Under the pieces are notes generated by a model, which worked only from the letters and a program-made list of their open reading frames with translations, searched no databases and was not told the DNA's origin. This document shows, piece by piece, positions 7,160 through 15,721 of a stretch of 34,044 bases of DNA. Within the stretch, counting starts at the first letter, position 1. Each line of letters opens with the position of its first letter. The DNA lies in assembly GCA_964534705.1 (NCBI GenBank), contig CAZHPY010000010.1, positions 1 to 34,044 of the forward strand. The letters run 5' to 3'. A program made the position numbers and the translations under genes. Source of the DNA: CAZHPY01 sp964534705. Its GTDB lineage: Bacteria; Omnitrophota; Gorgyraeia; 2-01-FULL-45-10.

Positions 7160-8284
7160 TCATCCTCCATTCGTCAAAAACGCTTTTATTATCCCAAGAC
7201 CTTTCCTAATGTCATAGGAACGGTAAAAACACATCAAAAAATGCAGCAGCGTTGCAAGATAGCCGCTGACATTCACTCCAAGTATATTTCCGCATGACCT
7301 GTTATTCGCCATAGGAATGATATAACCCAGGTCTATAGCCCTATAGGCCAGCGGCTTTTTACCTTTAATATCTCTTATAATATTTTTTACCGCGCAATCG
7401 GCCTGGGATATTGCGAACTGGACTGCCATCCTTAAGAATACGCCTTTTTGCCTGACATAAGCAGCATCGCCTACAACATAACAATTATTATTTATCCGCA
7501 GATATTCGTCAACTTCTACCCTTCCCTGGGAATTTTTTTTGACATTAAGCGATTGTATGAAATCCGCCGTCTTGACTCCAGCCGTCCATACAACAAGGGC
7601 GTCATCAAAAACCTTTCCTCCCGACAAATATACCTTAGAGCCCTCTATCCTTTCTATCTGGCTATCGGTCATGATCTCAACATTTAATCTTTTGAAATTA
7701 AAATACGCGTACCTTACCATCCACTCCGGAAGGGCGCCTAAAATGGCGCGCGACCTTTCGACAATAATTATTTTTGCCGTTCTTTTTTTCTTTTCCAGGA
7801 AAATACGTATATTGGAGGCAACCTCAGCGCCTGTATAACCTCCTCCTGCGATTATATACGCCGCATACTCTTTTTCTTCTAGCTTGGCTGCGGCCGCTTT
7901 CGTATCGCTGATATCGTCCAGTTTGCATGCCGCCCGGCGTAAACTATCATTTCCATAAAAATTCGTTTCAGAACCGCTGGCTATTATCGCATAATCGTAA
8001 TCCAATTTGCCTTTTCTTGTCATAAGGCACTGTTTCTGCATATCCATCGATATCACTTCGTCATTAACGAACTGAAACCCCGCCATTTTGACCATGTCTT
8101 CTATCGAATATGTCAAATGTTCGGGTTTAATGCCCCTGCCCAGGCAGTCCGGCAGTTCGGGCAAAAAATCGAATGTCTTTTTTCTGTCTACCAGAGTAAC
8201 GTCAACGTATGACCTGAAAGGCGATAGCTTTTTCACTGCCGTCACTCCGGCAAAACCGCACCCCACGATCGCTACTTTTTTCAT
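7160..8284 (-). CDS. type II NADH dehydrogenase-like FAD oxidoreductase
   Basis: A 374-residue flavoprotein. An N-terminal FAD-binding Rossmann fold is seen (VAIVGCGFAG, residues 5-13), an NAD(P)H-binding fold (IIAGGGYTGAEV, 144-155), and the second FAD contact VVGDAAYV (270-277). The C-terminal tail is hydrophobic (about 338-372), as in membrane-bound NDH-2 enzymes that pass electrons from NADH to quinone without proton pumping. A bound-quinone function would fit the prenyltransferase and polyprenyl synthase genes nearby. The stop codon TGA overlaps the Shine-Dalgarno region of DoxX. Other members of the family are sulfide:quinone or ferredoxin reductases, so the electron acceptor is not certain. 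Confidence 0.82.
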   Translation of the reverse strand: MKKVAIVGCGFAGVTAVKKLSPFRSYVDVTLVDRKKTFDFLPELPDCLGRGIKPEHLTYSIEDMVKMAGFQFVNDEVISMDMQKQCLMTRKGKLDYDYAIIASGSETNFYGNDSLRRAACKLDDISDTKAAAAKLEEKEYAAYIIAGGGYTGAEVASNIRIFLEKKKRTAKIIIVERSRAILGALPEWMVRYAYFNFKRLNVEIMTDSQIERIEGSKVYLSGGKVFDDALVVWTAGVKTADFIQSLNVKKNSQGRVEVDEYLRINNNCYVVGDAAYVRQKGVFLRMAVQFAISQADCAVKNIIRDIKGKKPLAYRAIDLGYIIPMANNRSCGNILGVNVSGYLATLLHFLMCFYRSYDIRKGLGIIKAFLTNGG

Positions 8285-8323
8285 TATCGCCTCTCATAAT
8301 AGGCTTGATGGATACGTCTTATC

Positions 8324-10444
8324 TTATTTCTTAGGCAGGACGATCTTGACCTGGGTTCCTTTGCCGGGATGGCTTTCTATTTTTATTATTCCATCATGCA
8401 GCTCAATTACCTGCTTGCAGACAGAGAGTCCGAGACCGGTGCCTTTTGCTTTTGTGGTAAAGAATGGCTCGAATATCTTATCCAGATGTTCCTTGTCTAT
8501 TCCTATGCCGTTATCCTTAATGTTTAATTCTATGGATCCTTCTTTATTTTCGGCAGATATCTCTATTTTCCCGCCGGATTCCGGGATCGCATCGGCGGCA
8601 TTATTTAATATATTTGAAAGTACTTCCTTTATTTGGATCGGATCCGCTTTTATAAGGGTATCTTTAGTCTTGTCGATCTTGATCCCGAGAGATATACCCT
8701 TGGATTTATACTGCTCGGACACATGCTCTACGCACTCTTCAATGATATTGTTAATATTTACATTTTCGTGCTGAGGAGGCCTTATCCTGGAATAAAACAA
8801 TAAATTACTTATAATGTTATCACTTTCACCTATTTTCTTTTCAATGTTTGCTATATGTTTTTCCAATAATGGGCCGCCTGACTTACGTTTAATGTTCGCA
8901 GTCGCCAAAGCTATTGCAGCTAAGGGATTACGCAGTTCATGAGCGACGGTTGCGGCTAAAGTACCTATGCCCGAAAGGCGCTTTTCTCTCTCCATCTGCA
9001 TATGCATATTGACCAATTCTGAGGTCTTCTCTTCGACAAGGGCTTCAAAAGTTTCTTTATCCCGCTTTAAAACCTCTTTCGCCTGCTTCTCTAAAATACG
9101 TAGCCCGATGACCTTTATTCCGTATACAACATCATCGGCTAACTTAACAAGTAACTTTATTTCATCCGCCAGGAATGGATTAGGCTTATCTGAATATATA
9201 TTTATTGTCCCGAGAACCTTATTATCATTCAGTAAAGGCAGTACTATGGAAGATTTATATCCCCGCTTTAGCGCTTCCTCCCGCCATGGTTTGAAATTGG
9301 GGTCGGCCACCATATCCTTACATAGATATGGCTTTCCTGTACGTATAGCTGTCCCTGTAGGGCCGCGGCCGCGCTCGTTATCCGCCCAGGTCACTTTTAA
9401 TGTTTTAAGATATCCTTCTTCAAACCCGGCCTGCGCCACCGGCCTCACGCTCTTGAATTCGTCATGCTCAACAAAGCCTATCCAGGCCATCTGATGGCCG
9501 CAGGCGTTTATAATGATGTCGCAGACTTTCTCAAGGTATTCTTCCTCATCCTTGCTATGCATGATAGCATGGCTGTTATCGTTGAGGGCTTTTAATGTCC
9601 TGTTAAGCCTGTTAAATTCATCTTCTCTTTTTTTACGCTCGGTTATGTTATTGATCGCAAGAATAACGCATTTTCTTCCATCTATAATGATCGGGTCTGC
9701 GCTTAGATCAAGCCATATACGCTCCTCTTTCCCTTGTAACAAAAGAGATGCTTCTGCTTCGACGCCATGGACCGGGCTGCCCGAATTCAAGACCATCTCA
9801 AATGTCGCTCGTATGGAACATTTGGAACAATGAGGGGTCTGGCCACATACGGCAGAATCATTGAGCGCATGCATGCATCCTAAAACATTTCCCGGCCGCG
9901 CGCCGGAAACGGCTGAACCATCCTTACCTATCCATCGCGCGAGTATGTTATTTATACGTTTTACGATGCCCGAATCGTTTATTAATAGCATACCTATGTT
10001 TACAACGTCAAAAATTTTCTGGAGGTTGGCCCGCTCGCTGGAAAGCGCTATTTCGGAATGCTTGCGCTCGATAGCATACCGTATACCGCGCACAAGGGCA
10101 GAGGCGCTTAGATCGCCCTTGACCAGGTAGTCAGATGCCTTTTTCTGTAAAGCCTCCACTCCGGCGTCTTCGTCGTTCAGGCCCGTCAGGACTATCACCG
10201 GGATCTCCAGGCCTAACGCAGTCACCCTTTCCAGGCCTTCAAAACCACGGCTATCCGGCAGATTGAGGTCCAGTAATATAACGTCAAAATCATCTTTTTG
10301 AACTTTTTTAACGGCTTCTTCGACCAGCTCTACGTGCGTGATCTTGAAAAAAGGATTTATGTGCCCCTTCAACATTTCGGAGATAAGCCTGACGTCCGCG
10401 GCATTATCTTCGACTACCAATAAATTAATACTGTTTTCGTTCAT
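8324..10444 (-). CDS. hybrid sensor kinase, REC-PAS-GAF-HisKA-HATPase
   Basis: A 706-residue cytoplasmic protein with no membrane segment. Order: response-regulator receiver (residues 5-120, acidic pair near 12-13, phospho-acceptor Asp59, Lys109), PAS domain (140-270) with a Cys set (Cys190, 200, 206, 209), GAF domain (about 290-445), coiled coil, HisKA with phospho-His502 in TVAHELRNPLAA, and HATPase (about 600-704) with the DNGIGI and GTGLGLSVC boxes. An N-terminal receiver on a kinase suggests it is itself phosphorylated by another kinase, plausibly the 900-residue kinase upstream. It follows the stand-alone receiver gene by 23 bp. Output is unknown, because no DNA-binding domain is present. 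Confidence 0.92.
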   Translation of the reverse strand: MNENSINLLVVEDNAADVRLISEMLKGHINPFFKITHVELVEEAVKKVQKDDFDVILLDLNLPDSRGFEGLERVTALGLEIPVIVLTGLNDEDAGVEALQKKASDYLVKGDLSASALVRGIRYAIERKHSEIALSSERANLQKIFDVVNIGMLLINDSGIVKRINNILARWIGKDGSAVSGARPGNVLGCMHALNDSAVCGQTPHCSKCSIRATFEMVLNSGSPVHGVEAEASLLLQGKEERIWLDLSADPIIIDGRKCVILAINNITERKKREDEFNRLNRTLKALNDNSHAIMHSKDEEEYLEKVCDIIINACGHQMAWIGFVEHDEFKSVRPVAQAGFEEGYLKTLKVTWADNERGRGPTGTAIRTGKPYLCKDMVADPNFKPWREEALKRGYKSSIVLPLLNDNKVLGTINIYSDKPNPFLADEIKLLVKLADDVVYGIKVIGLRILEKQAKEVLKRDKETFEALVEEKTSELVNMHMQMEREKRLSGIGTLAATVAHELRNPLAAIALATANIKRKSGGPLLEKHIANIEKKIGESDNIISNLLFYSRIRPPQHENVNINNIIEECVEHVSEQYKSKGISLGIKIDKTKDTLIKADPIQIKEVLSNILNNAADAIPESGGKIEISAENKEGSIELNIKDNGIGIDKEHLDKIFEPFFTTKAKGTGLGLSVCKQVIELHDGIIKIESHPGKGTQVKIVLPKK

Positions 10445-10467
10445 TAATGTTTCTTCTAAAGTTATGT

Positions 10468-10920
10468 TTACACGTTTTTAGGCGGCAGTTTTACTATTGT
10501 CAGCCAGAAGTCCTGTATGGCACGCGCCACCTTTGAGAACTGTTCAAGATCCACCGGCTTTGTTATATAACAGTTAGCATGCAGATTATAAGACTTAATT
10601 ACGTCTTCTTCGGCCTTTGATACCGTAAGGACTACCACCGGGATCGCTTTTAATTTATCATCCGTCTTTATTTCCTTCAAGACCTGGCGCCCGTCTATTT
10701 TGGGAAGATTAAGGTCCAATAGTATAAGATCGGGCCTCTGAGCGCCGGAATGTTTGCCTTGTCTGCGCAGGAATTGCAGCGCTTCTTCGCCATCGTTTAC
10801 AACATGCAGGTTATTACATATCTTCTCATCTTTTAATGTTTCGATAGTAAGGCGCACGTCGGCGGGATTATCTTCCACCAGCAGTATCTCTATAGGGCTG
10901 ACACAATCATTATTTTTCAT
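10468..10920 (-). CDS. single-domain response regulator (Rcp1/CheY-like)
   Basis: A 150-residue receiver domain with no output domain. Acidic residues Glu16-Asp17 in LVEDNPADVRL, phospho-acceptor Asp69 in LILLDLNLP, Thr99 and Lys121 complete the active site. The insertion RRQGKHSGAQ before beta-3 is typical of the Rcp1 class that partners phytochrome-like kinases. The gene overlaps the upstream kinase gene by 4 bp and precedes the REC-PAS-GAF kinase by 23 bp, so it probably shuttles phosphate between the two kinases. Confidence 0.94.
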   Translation of the reverse strand: MKNNDCVSPIEILLVEDNPADVRLTIETLKDEKICNNLHVVNDGEEALQFLRRQGKHSGAQRPDLILLDLNLPKIDGRQVLKEIKTDDKLKAIPVVVLTVSKAEEDVIKSYNLHANCYITKPVDLEQFSKVARAIQDFWLTIVKLPPKNV

Positions 10921-13619
10921 CTGACCGCCTCCTCTTGCCTGTTTACGGGTATTGTAAAATAAAATACTGACCCGTCACCGACCTTAGACTCCATCCAGAT
11001 CCGGCCCCCATAACCCTCTACTATCTTTTTGCATATCGAAAGCCCGATGCCCGTGCCGGGATACTTATCCCTCCCGTGAAGCCGCTGGAATATCATGAAT
11101 ATTTTATCCTTATATTTATCGTCTATGCCTATACCGTTATCACGCACCGAGAACAGCCATTCGTCATTGTGCATCTTCGCTCCTATATGTATACGCGGCT
11201 GCTCACTCTCCTTGCGGAATTTTATGGCATTTGTGATGAGATTCTGGAAGAGCTGGACAAAAGTGGTTTCATTACATAACGATACCGGAAGATGGTCATG
11301 GGTTATTATGGCCCTGGCATCCTCAATAAGAGGGGTCAGGCTGATTATGACTTTTCCCAAAATAGAATTACAATCAACTTTATTAACGGATTCATCAAGC
11401 TTCCCTATGCGCGAGTATGTCAAAAGATCGGTGATGAGTTTTTGCATGTGTTTTGCCGAACTGACAATATAACCTATAAAAACATCGGCATCCTGGTCGA
11501 GTTTGTTCTTATACCGCTTTTCCAAAAGCTGGGAATAATTTCCCATGATCCGCAAAGGCTCCTGAAGGTCATGCGAAGCTACATAGGCGAATTGTTCCAG
11601 GTTCTCGTTCGTGCGCCTTAACCGCTTTTCGCTTTCCCTAAGCGAAACTGTCAGCGCATCGCGCTCCGCAAACAACTTGGCGAGCTTAATATTGCTGTAG
11701 CTCAGGGTTGAGATAAAATGCGCTGCTTTAGCGAGAAAATTCATTCCTTTCGTCATATTCTCCCTGCTAAGCCTGGGAACAGACTCAAGCGCCAGGAGAT
11801 ATTCTTTTTCGTCAAAACCATAACGCTTTGCCTGGGACCGGAATAATTCATAATCGATCTTTTCGTCCTCAAAAAAGAATTGGCCCATGAATATATTGCC
11901 GAATTGCCTATTACCTATAATGAGCGGCGTAGCCACATCCCACATATTATTTTTGCATTTGTATAACCTGAACTCTCCCGGTTTTACGCCCATCGTCAAC
12001 TCGGTATCGCTTTCAACGCAGTATCTGCAGGTTTCCGGATTAACACGATGGAATTTTGTGCATATCTTCTGCCATCCTACGCCGACCAGCGCTTTGCCTT
12101 TCAGATCTATTATTGCCATGGGAATACCTGTGAGTTGATAAAAATCATCCATAAGCTTTTGCAGCATATTTGAATCGATCACATCAGCAAGCTCCAGGTT
12201 TCCTATATCGCCTTCGGGAGAAAGGACGCTGTCCAGCTTCATCCTGACGCGTATCTCGCTTTCTTTTAACGCATCTTCGATCTTCCTGCGCTCGGTAATA
12301 TCCTGGACCGTTCCGAACCCCCCGCTCAAAATACCTTCTTTATTAAACTCAAGCTGCGCTTGCTCGCGCACCCATTTAATACTGCCTCCCACCCTTATCC
12401 TGTGCTCTATGTCATATTGTTCTCCGCGCATAGCGGCTTGCCAAGACCTGCTTACATACTCCCGGTCATCCTCATGAACGCTTGCCAGAAAAGTTTCATA
12501 NNNNNNNNNNNNNNNNNNNNNNNNNNNNNNNNNNNNNNNNNNNNNNNNNNNNNNNNNNNNNNNNNNNNNNNNNNNNNNNNNNNNNNNNNNNNNNNNNNNN
12601 TATATATCGTAAGTGCGTTTATCCGGGCCTGTCCATTCCCAATTAAGAGGCTTATTCGTCTTTAACGCTTTATATGTTTCACAGTTCTCGCAAGGTTCAC
12701 CGCGGTTAAAAAGATACTCGTAGCAACGCTTCCCGCGGTCTTCGCCGAACCTGTCACGGAAAAATTTATTCGCGAATGACACATGATAATCAGGCGTTAA
12801 GAGGATTACATAGACCGGCAACAGCTCCAGCACGCTATACAACCTCTGCCTTTCTACTTCACGCAAGGCTGAAGCTTGCTTCAAATTGTAAGTCATCCTA
12901 TCAAATAATCTTGACAGCTGACCGATCTCGCCTCTTAAATTGGTCCCTACTTTATGATCTAAATTCCCGCTTCCGATTATTTCCGCGCCTTCAGCCAGTT
13001 TCTGGATGGGGCTTGCTATGGAACGCGCTACATATAACGCTGCTATGCTTGCCAAACATAGCAGAATGATAAGTATCGCTATTATAAGTTTGCGCAAATT
13101 TTCTACGTCAGCAAAGGCCTCTTCGATATCGATCTTAACGACAATGCCCCACCCTAAGGATGGCAGATATCTCCAGGCCGCGATAACAGGCGCACCGCTA
13201 TAGTCGATCGATAAACCCGCGCCATCCCTGCCTTGCGCAGCCTCCTGGATTGGAAGGCTCGTCCTGTCTCCAATGGTAACTTTTCTATTAAAAGCTGCTT
13301 TTGGATCGTGTTTAAGGGGACTTAAAAATATAACGTCGTTCCCGGATTTCTTACCTATCAGCACCTCTCCGGTATTGCCTAGCTCCGGCACATTTTGAAT
13401 AATGTCATAGACAGGCAACATATCTACATTATCAGACCTTAAATAATGAGAGTAATCCTCTATTTTATGTTTCAGGGAATCTGCTATTGTATTAATATTA
13501 GAAAGATAAGAGCGCTCGAGAGAATGTTTATAGTTAATAAACGAGATGCTACCTATGAATAAGGTAGGGATTAACGCTACGGCCAGGAATATAGTAACAA
13601 GTTTTAGTTTGATAGACAT
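10917..13619 (-). CDS. membrane sensor kinase, Cache-HAMP-PAS-PAS-PocR-HisKA-HATPase, interrupted by an assembly gap
   Basis: As assembled, 900 codons including 34 unknown. Order: TM1 (about 7-27), periplasmic Cache-like sensor (about 30-170), TM2 (about 177-197), HAMP (199-250), PAS1 (260-339 and on) with CYEYLFNRGEPCENC (Cys299, 310, 313), the gap, the second half of a PAS_3 domain (374-445), a PocR-type ligand-binding domain (about 480-640; Cys520, 531, 534, 555), HisKA with His683 in YVASHDLQEPLR, and HATPase. The kinase core resembles the phytochrome-like class, which fits the Rcp1-like regulator that follows. It heads the run of minus-strand genes down to rubrerythrin. AGGA lies 4 nt before the ATG. 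Confidence 0.88.
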   Translation of the reverse strand: MSIKLKLVTIFLAVALIPTLFIGSISFINYKHSLERSYLSNINTIADSLKHKIEDYSHYLRSDNVDMLPVYDIIQNVPELGNTGEVLIGKKSGNDVIFLSPLKHDPKAAFNRKVTIGDRTSLPIQEAAQGRDGAGLSIDYSGAPVIAAWRYLPSLGWGIVVKIDIEEAFADVENLRKLIIAILIILLCLASIAALYVARSIASPIQKLAEGAEIIGSGNLDHKVGTNLRGEIGQLSRLFDRMTYNLKQASALREVERQRLYSVLELLPVYVILLTPDYHVSFANKFFRDRFGEDRGKRCYEYLFNRGEPCENCETYKALKTNKPLNWEWTGPDKRTYDIXXXXXXXXXXXXXXXXXXXXXXXXXXXXXXXXXXYETFLASVHEDDREYVSRSWQAAMRGEQYDIEHRIRVGGSIKWVREQAQLEFNKEGILSGGFGTVQDITERRKIEDALKESEIRVRMKLDSVLSPEGDIGNLELADVIDSNMLQKLMDDFYQLTGIPMAIIDLKGKALVGVGWQKICTKFHRVNPETCRYCVESDTELTMGVKPGEFRLYKCKNNMWDVATPLIIGNRQFGNIFMGQFFFEDEKIDYELFRSQAKRYGFDEKEYLLALESVPRLSRENMTKGMNFLAKAAHFISTLSYSNIKLAKLFAERDALTVSLRESEKRLRRTNENLEQFAYVASHDLQEPLRIMGNYSQLLEKRYKNKLDQDADVFIGYIVSSAKHMQKLITDLLTYSRIGKLDESVNKVDCNSILGKVIISLTPLIEDARAIITHDHLPVSLCNETTFVQLFQNLITNAIKFRKESEQPRIHIGAKMHNDEWLFSVRDNGIGIDDKYKDKIFMIFQRLHGRDKYPGTGIGLSICKKIVEGYGGRIWMESKVGDGSVFYFTIPVNRQEEAVR
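12501..12600. other. assembly gap (100 N)
   Basis: Exactly 100 N, the usual placeholder for a scaffold join of unknown length. It falls inside the PAS1-PAS2 region of the 900-codon kinase, and the reading frame happens to stay open across it. Confidence 0.99.
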
Positions 13620-13664
13620 AAAGTTCCTATTTCTAATGTCATGTTATATACATGCCGCTATAGT

Positions 13665-13685
13665 GGTTATTTTAACATAATAACC
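13665..13685 (-). repeat. small hairpin between UbiA-type gene and sensor kinase
   Basis: The inverted repeat GGTTATT-ttaacat-AATAACC lies in the 72-bp spacer between the UbiA-type gene and the sensor kinase downstream of it. No T-run follows on the minus strand, so it is not a convincing terminator. It could be an operator-like palindrome for the kinase gene. Function not known. Confidence 0.35.
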
Positions 13686-13691
13686 CTGCTA

Positions 13692-14606
13692 TTAAAATAG
13701 AATAAAGCTTGTTATCAATATCAGCCCCGTAAGGGCCTGGACAGCTATCGTAAGCCTTGAGGATTCAACTAATCTTTCCTTGTTTCCCGCATGTCTCTTT
13801 AATATATTAGCGGCTTTAATAACAACGGGTATCAACGCCAGAGAAAGAAGGGCGAAAAAATTCATATAACCAAGGAACACGTTGAGAAGTATTGATGAAA
13901 AAGCTAAGGCCTGCAGCGCATAATATAACATGTATGCACATTTTTCGCCCACGCCGCTTACCCATGTAAATTTATTTGCGTTGATGTCATCCTTGCTGTC
14001 AGGGATCTCATTGGAATAGAGGATCGCGGTCGTAAAAAATCCGAATGGCAGCGACAATATAAAGCTTTTCAGGTCCGGAAAAATATTTGTCTGGATATAA
14101 TACGCCCCCATTACACACGCCGGCCCGAAAAGCATGAATATTATTATTTCGCCGAACCTGCGATAGGAAAGCTGCAGCGGCTTGGCAGAATATGACCAGG
14201 CCAGTATAAGCACCGTTAAAAATAGAGGCAGTATAAGAATGTTTTTTAAAATAATAGCGAGGATAATAACTGAGAAGGCCGATACCAGCGCGAGCGTTAT
14301 GCCGAGACCGAGATAGAATTTGCCGGAAAAAACGCCTTCCTGGATAAGTTTGGACCCGCCGAAAAAACCGTAAAACTTACGGTCCTGCCAGTCCGCGGTA
14401 GTCCTTGAATCGGCATAATCATTAATAACGTTGGCGCTTAGGTGAGCCGTGGTAGCAGCGATGAGCCCCAGCAAAAATGTGATAACGTCAAAATGCCCCT
14501 TCGCCGCAAAAGAACCAAAGATAAAAGGAAGCGCGCTTGCAAAAGTAAAAGGCAGCCTCAGCGCCCTGGCTATATTGACAACAGAACATTTTATTTGTCT
14601 TGCCAT
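13692..14606 (-). CDS. UbiA/MenA-type prenyltransferase
   Basis: A 304-residue protein with about eight or nine membrane helices. The first Asp-rich motif is NVINDYADSRT (Asp63, Asp66) and the second is SNEIPDSKDDINANK (Asp203, 206, 207). YSAKPLQLSYRRFGE (139-153) is the loop usually seen in MenA, 1,4-dihydroxy-2-naphthoate polyprenyltransferase. It attaches a polyprenyl tail to an aromatic acceptor in the membrane; menaquinone-type synthesis is most likely, but other acceptors are possible. It lies back to back with a polyprenyl diphosphate synthase across 23 bp, which would supply its prenyl donor. A TATAAT at 14630-14625 on the minus strand could be its -10 box. Confidence 0.86.
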   Translation of the reverse strand: MARQIKCSVVNIARALRLPFTFASALPFIFGSFAAKGHFDVITFLLGLIAATTAHLSANVINDYADSRTTADWQDRKFYGFFGGSKLIQEGVFSGKFYLGLGITLALVSAFSVIILAIILKNILILPLFLTVLILAWSYSAKPLQLSYRRFGEIIIFMLFGPACVMGAYYIQTNIFPDLKSFILSLPFGFFTTAILYSNEIPDSKDDINANKFTWVSGVGEKCAYMLYYALQALAFSSILLNVFLGYMNFFALLSLALIPVVIKAANILKRHAGNKERLVESSRLTIAVQALTGLILITSFILF

Positions 14607-14629
14607 AAGATGTATAGTAACATAATTAT

Positions 14630-15721
14630 ATGCTGGGGAAAATAAAAAATCGCATTAATTCGGAGATAAGCGCATACTTCCGGTCGTTACGCAGGACATA
14701 TCCTGCCGAGATCTTTTCACCTGTCCTTTCCGGCCACATAGAAGATTTTATTACACAGGACGGCAAACGCGCGCGCCCCATATTTTTCATACTAGGATAT
14801 CTGGGTTTCTCAAAAAAAATACCCCGTGGCTTATACAGGAGCGCCGTTTCCGTAGAACTTTTGCACAATTTCGTCCTGATCCATGATGATATCATCGACA
14901 GGTCCGATATGCGCAGGAACAGGCCCTCGCTCCATAGCGCGCTCGATACATATGTCATGAAGCAGGACCGTTCCAGGCATAACGGCAAGGACCTTGCGCT
15001 TGTTGCCGGCGACATCCTGTATGCTCTGGGCATAGCTAATTTCCTCTCCGTTGATGTGACACCAGCGCGTAAAGAAGCGGCTTTAAGAAAACTGGTCGAG
15101 GCAGCGATATATACGGGAAGCGGTGAATTTCTTGAGCTTCTTTCTGAATTAAAAGGCCTTTCCGCGGTATCAAAACCGGATATATACCGCATATATGACC
15201 TTAAGACAGGCATTTATTCATTCGCTACCCCGCTTGTAACGGGCGCAATTCTCGCAGGGACCAAAAAAGCGGGGCTGAACAGGCTTTATAAGTACGGTGT
15301 CTGTATAGGCAGGGCGTTTCAGATAAAGGACGACATCATGGACATCATAGGCAGCAAAGAGAACGATTTCAGGCCGCCGTTGACCGACCTGCGCGAAGCC
15401 AAAAGGACCATTCTTATGTGGTATGCCTACAATAATGCGGACGACAGGGATAGGGAGATACTGTCTAACATAATAAACAAAGAGGATATCCCTTATTGTG
15501 AGCTTTTGAAAATGCGGCAGATACTGATAAAGACAGGCGCAATAGATTTTGCGGTAAAAGAAATACGGCGGCTTATTGATTTATCAAAGGATCATTGCAA
15601 TGGGTCTGGGATGAGTAAGCCATATAGAAAAGCACTCATGTCCTATTGCGAGGAATTATTAAGGATAAACGCCGATATTAACCCTTCAATGCTTCCATGC
15701 CACGCCGGCATATCTCTTTAG
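14630..15721 (+). CDS. polyprenyl diphosphate synthase (trans-type)
   Basis: A 363-residue all-helical isoprenoid synthase. The first Asp-rich motif is HDDIIDRSD (Asp86, 87, 90), with the downstream pair RRNRPS. The second is QIKDDIMDIIG (Asp234, 235, 238). GKRARP (45-50) binds the diphosphate of isopentenyl diphosphate. It condenses isopentenyl diphosphate onto allylic diphosphates; chain length cannot be read safely. The divergent UbiA-type gene is its likely consumer. There is no obvious Shine-Dalgarno sequence. The 3' end runs 44 bp into the convergent GH57 gene. Confidence 0.9.
   Translation: MLGKIKNRINSEISAYFRSLRRTYPAEIFSPVLSGHIEDFITQDGKRARPIFFILGYLGFSKKIPRGLYRSAVSVELLHNFVLIHDDIIDRSDMRRNRPSLHSALDTYVMKQDRSRHNGKDLALVAGDILYALGIANFLSVDVTPARKEAALRKLVEAAIYTGSGEFLELLSELKGLSAVSKPDIYRIYDLKTGIYSFATPLVTGAILAGTKKAGLNRLYKYGVCIGRAFQIKDDIMDIIGSKENDFRPPLTDLREAKRTILMWYAYNNADDRDREILSNIINKEDIPYCELLKMRQILIKTGAIDFAVKEIRRLIDLSKDHCNGSGMSKPYRKALMSYCEELLRINADINPSMLPCHAGISL

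Noticed and set aside
8088..8774. 228-codon plus-strand open frame across the ndh and kinase ends
   Set aside because: It spans two real minus-strand genes and their spacer, with a Ser/Phe/Ile-rich composition typical of an antisense shadow.
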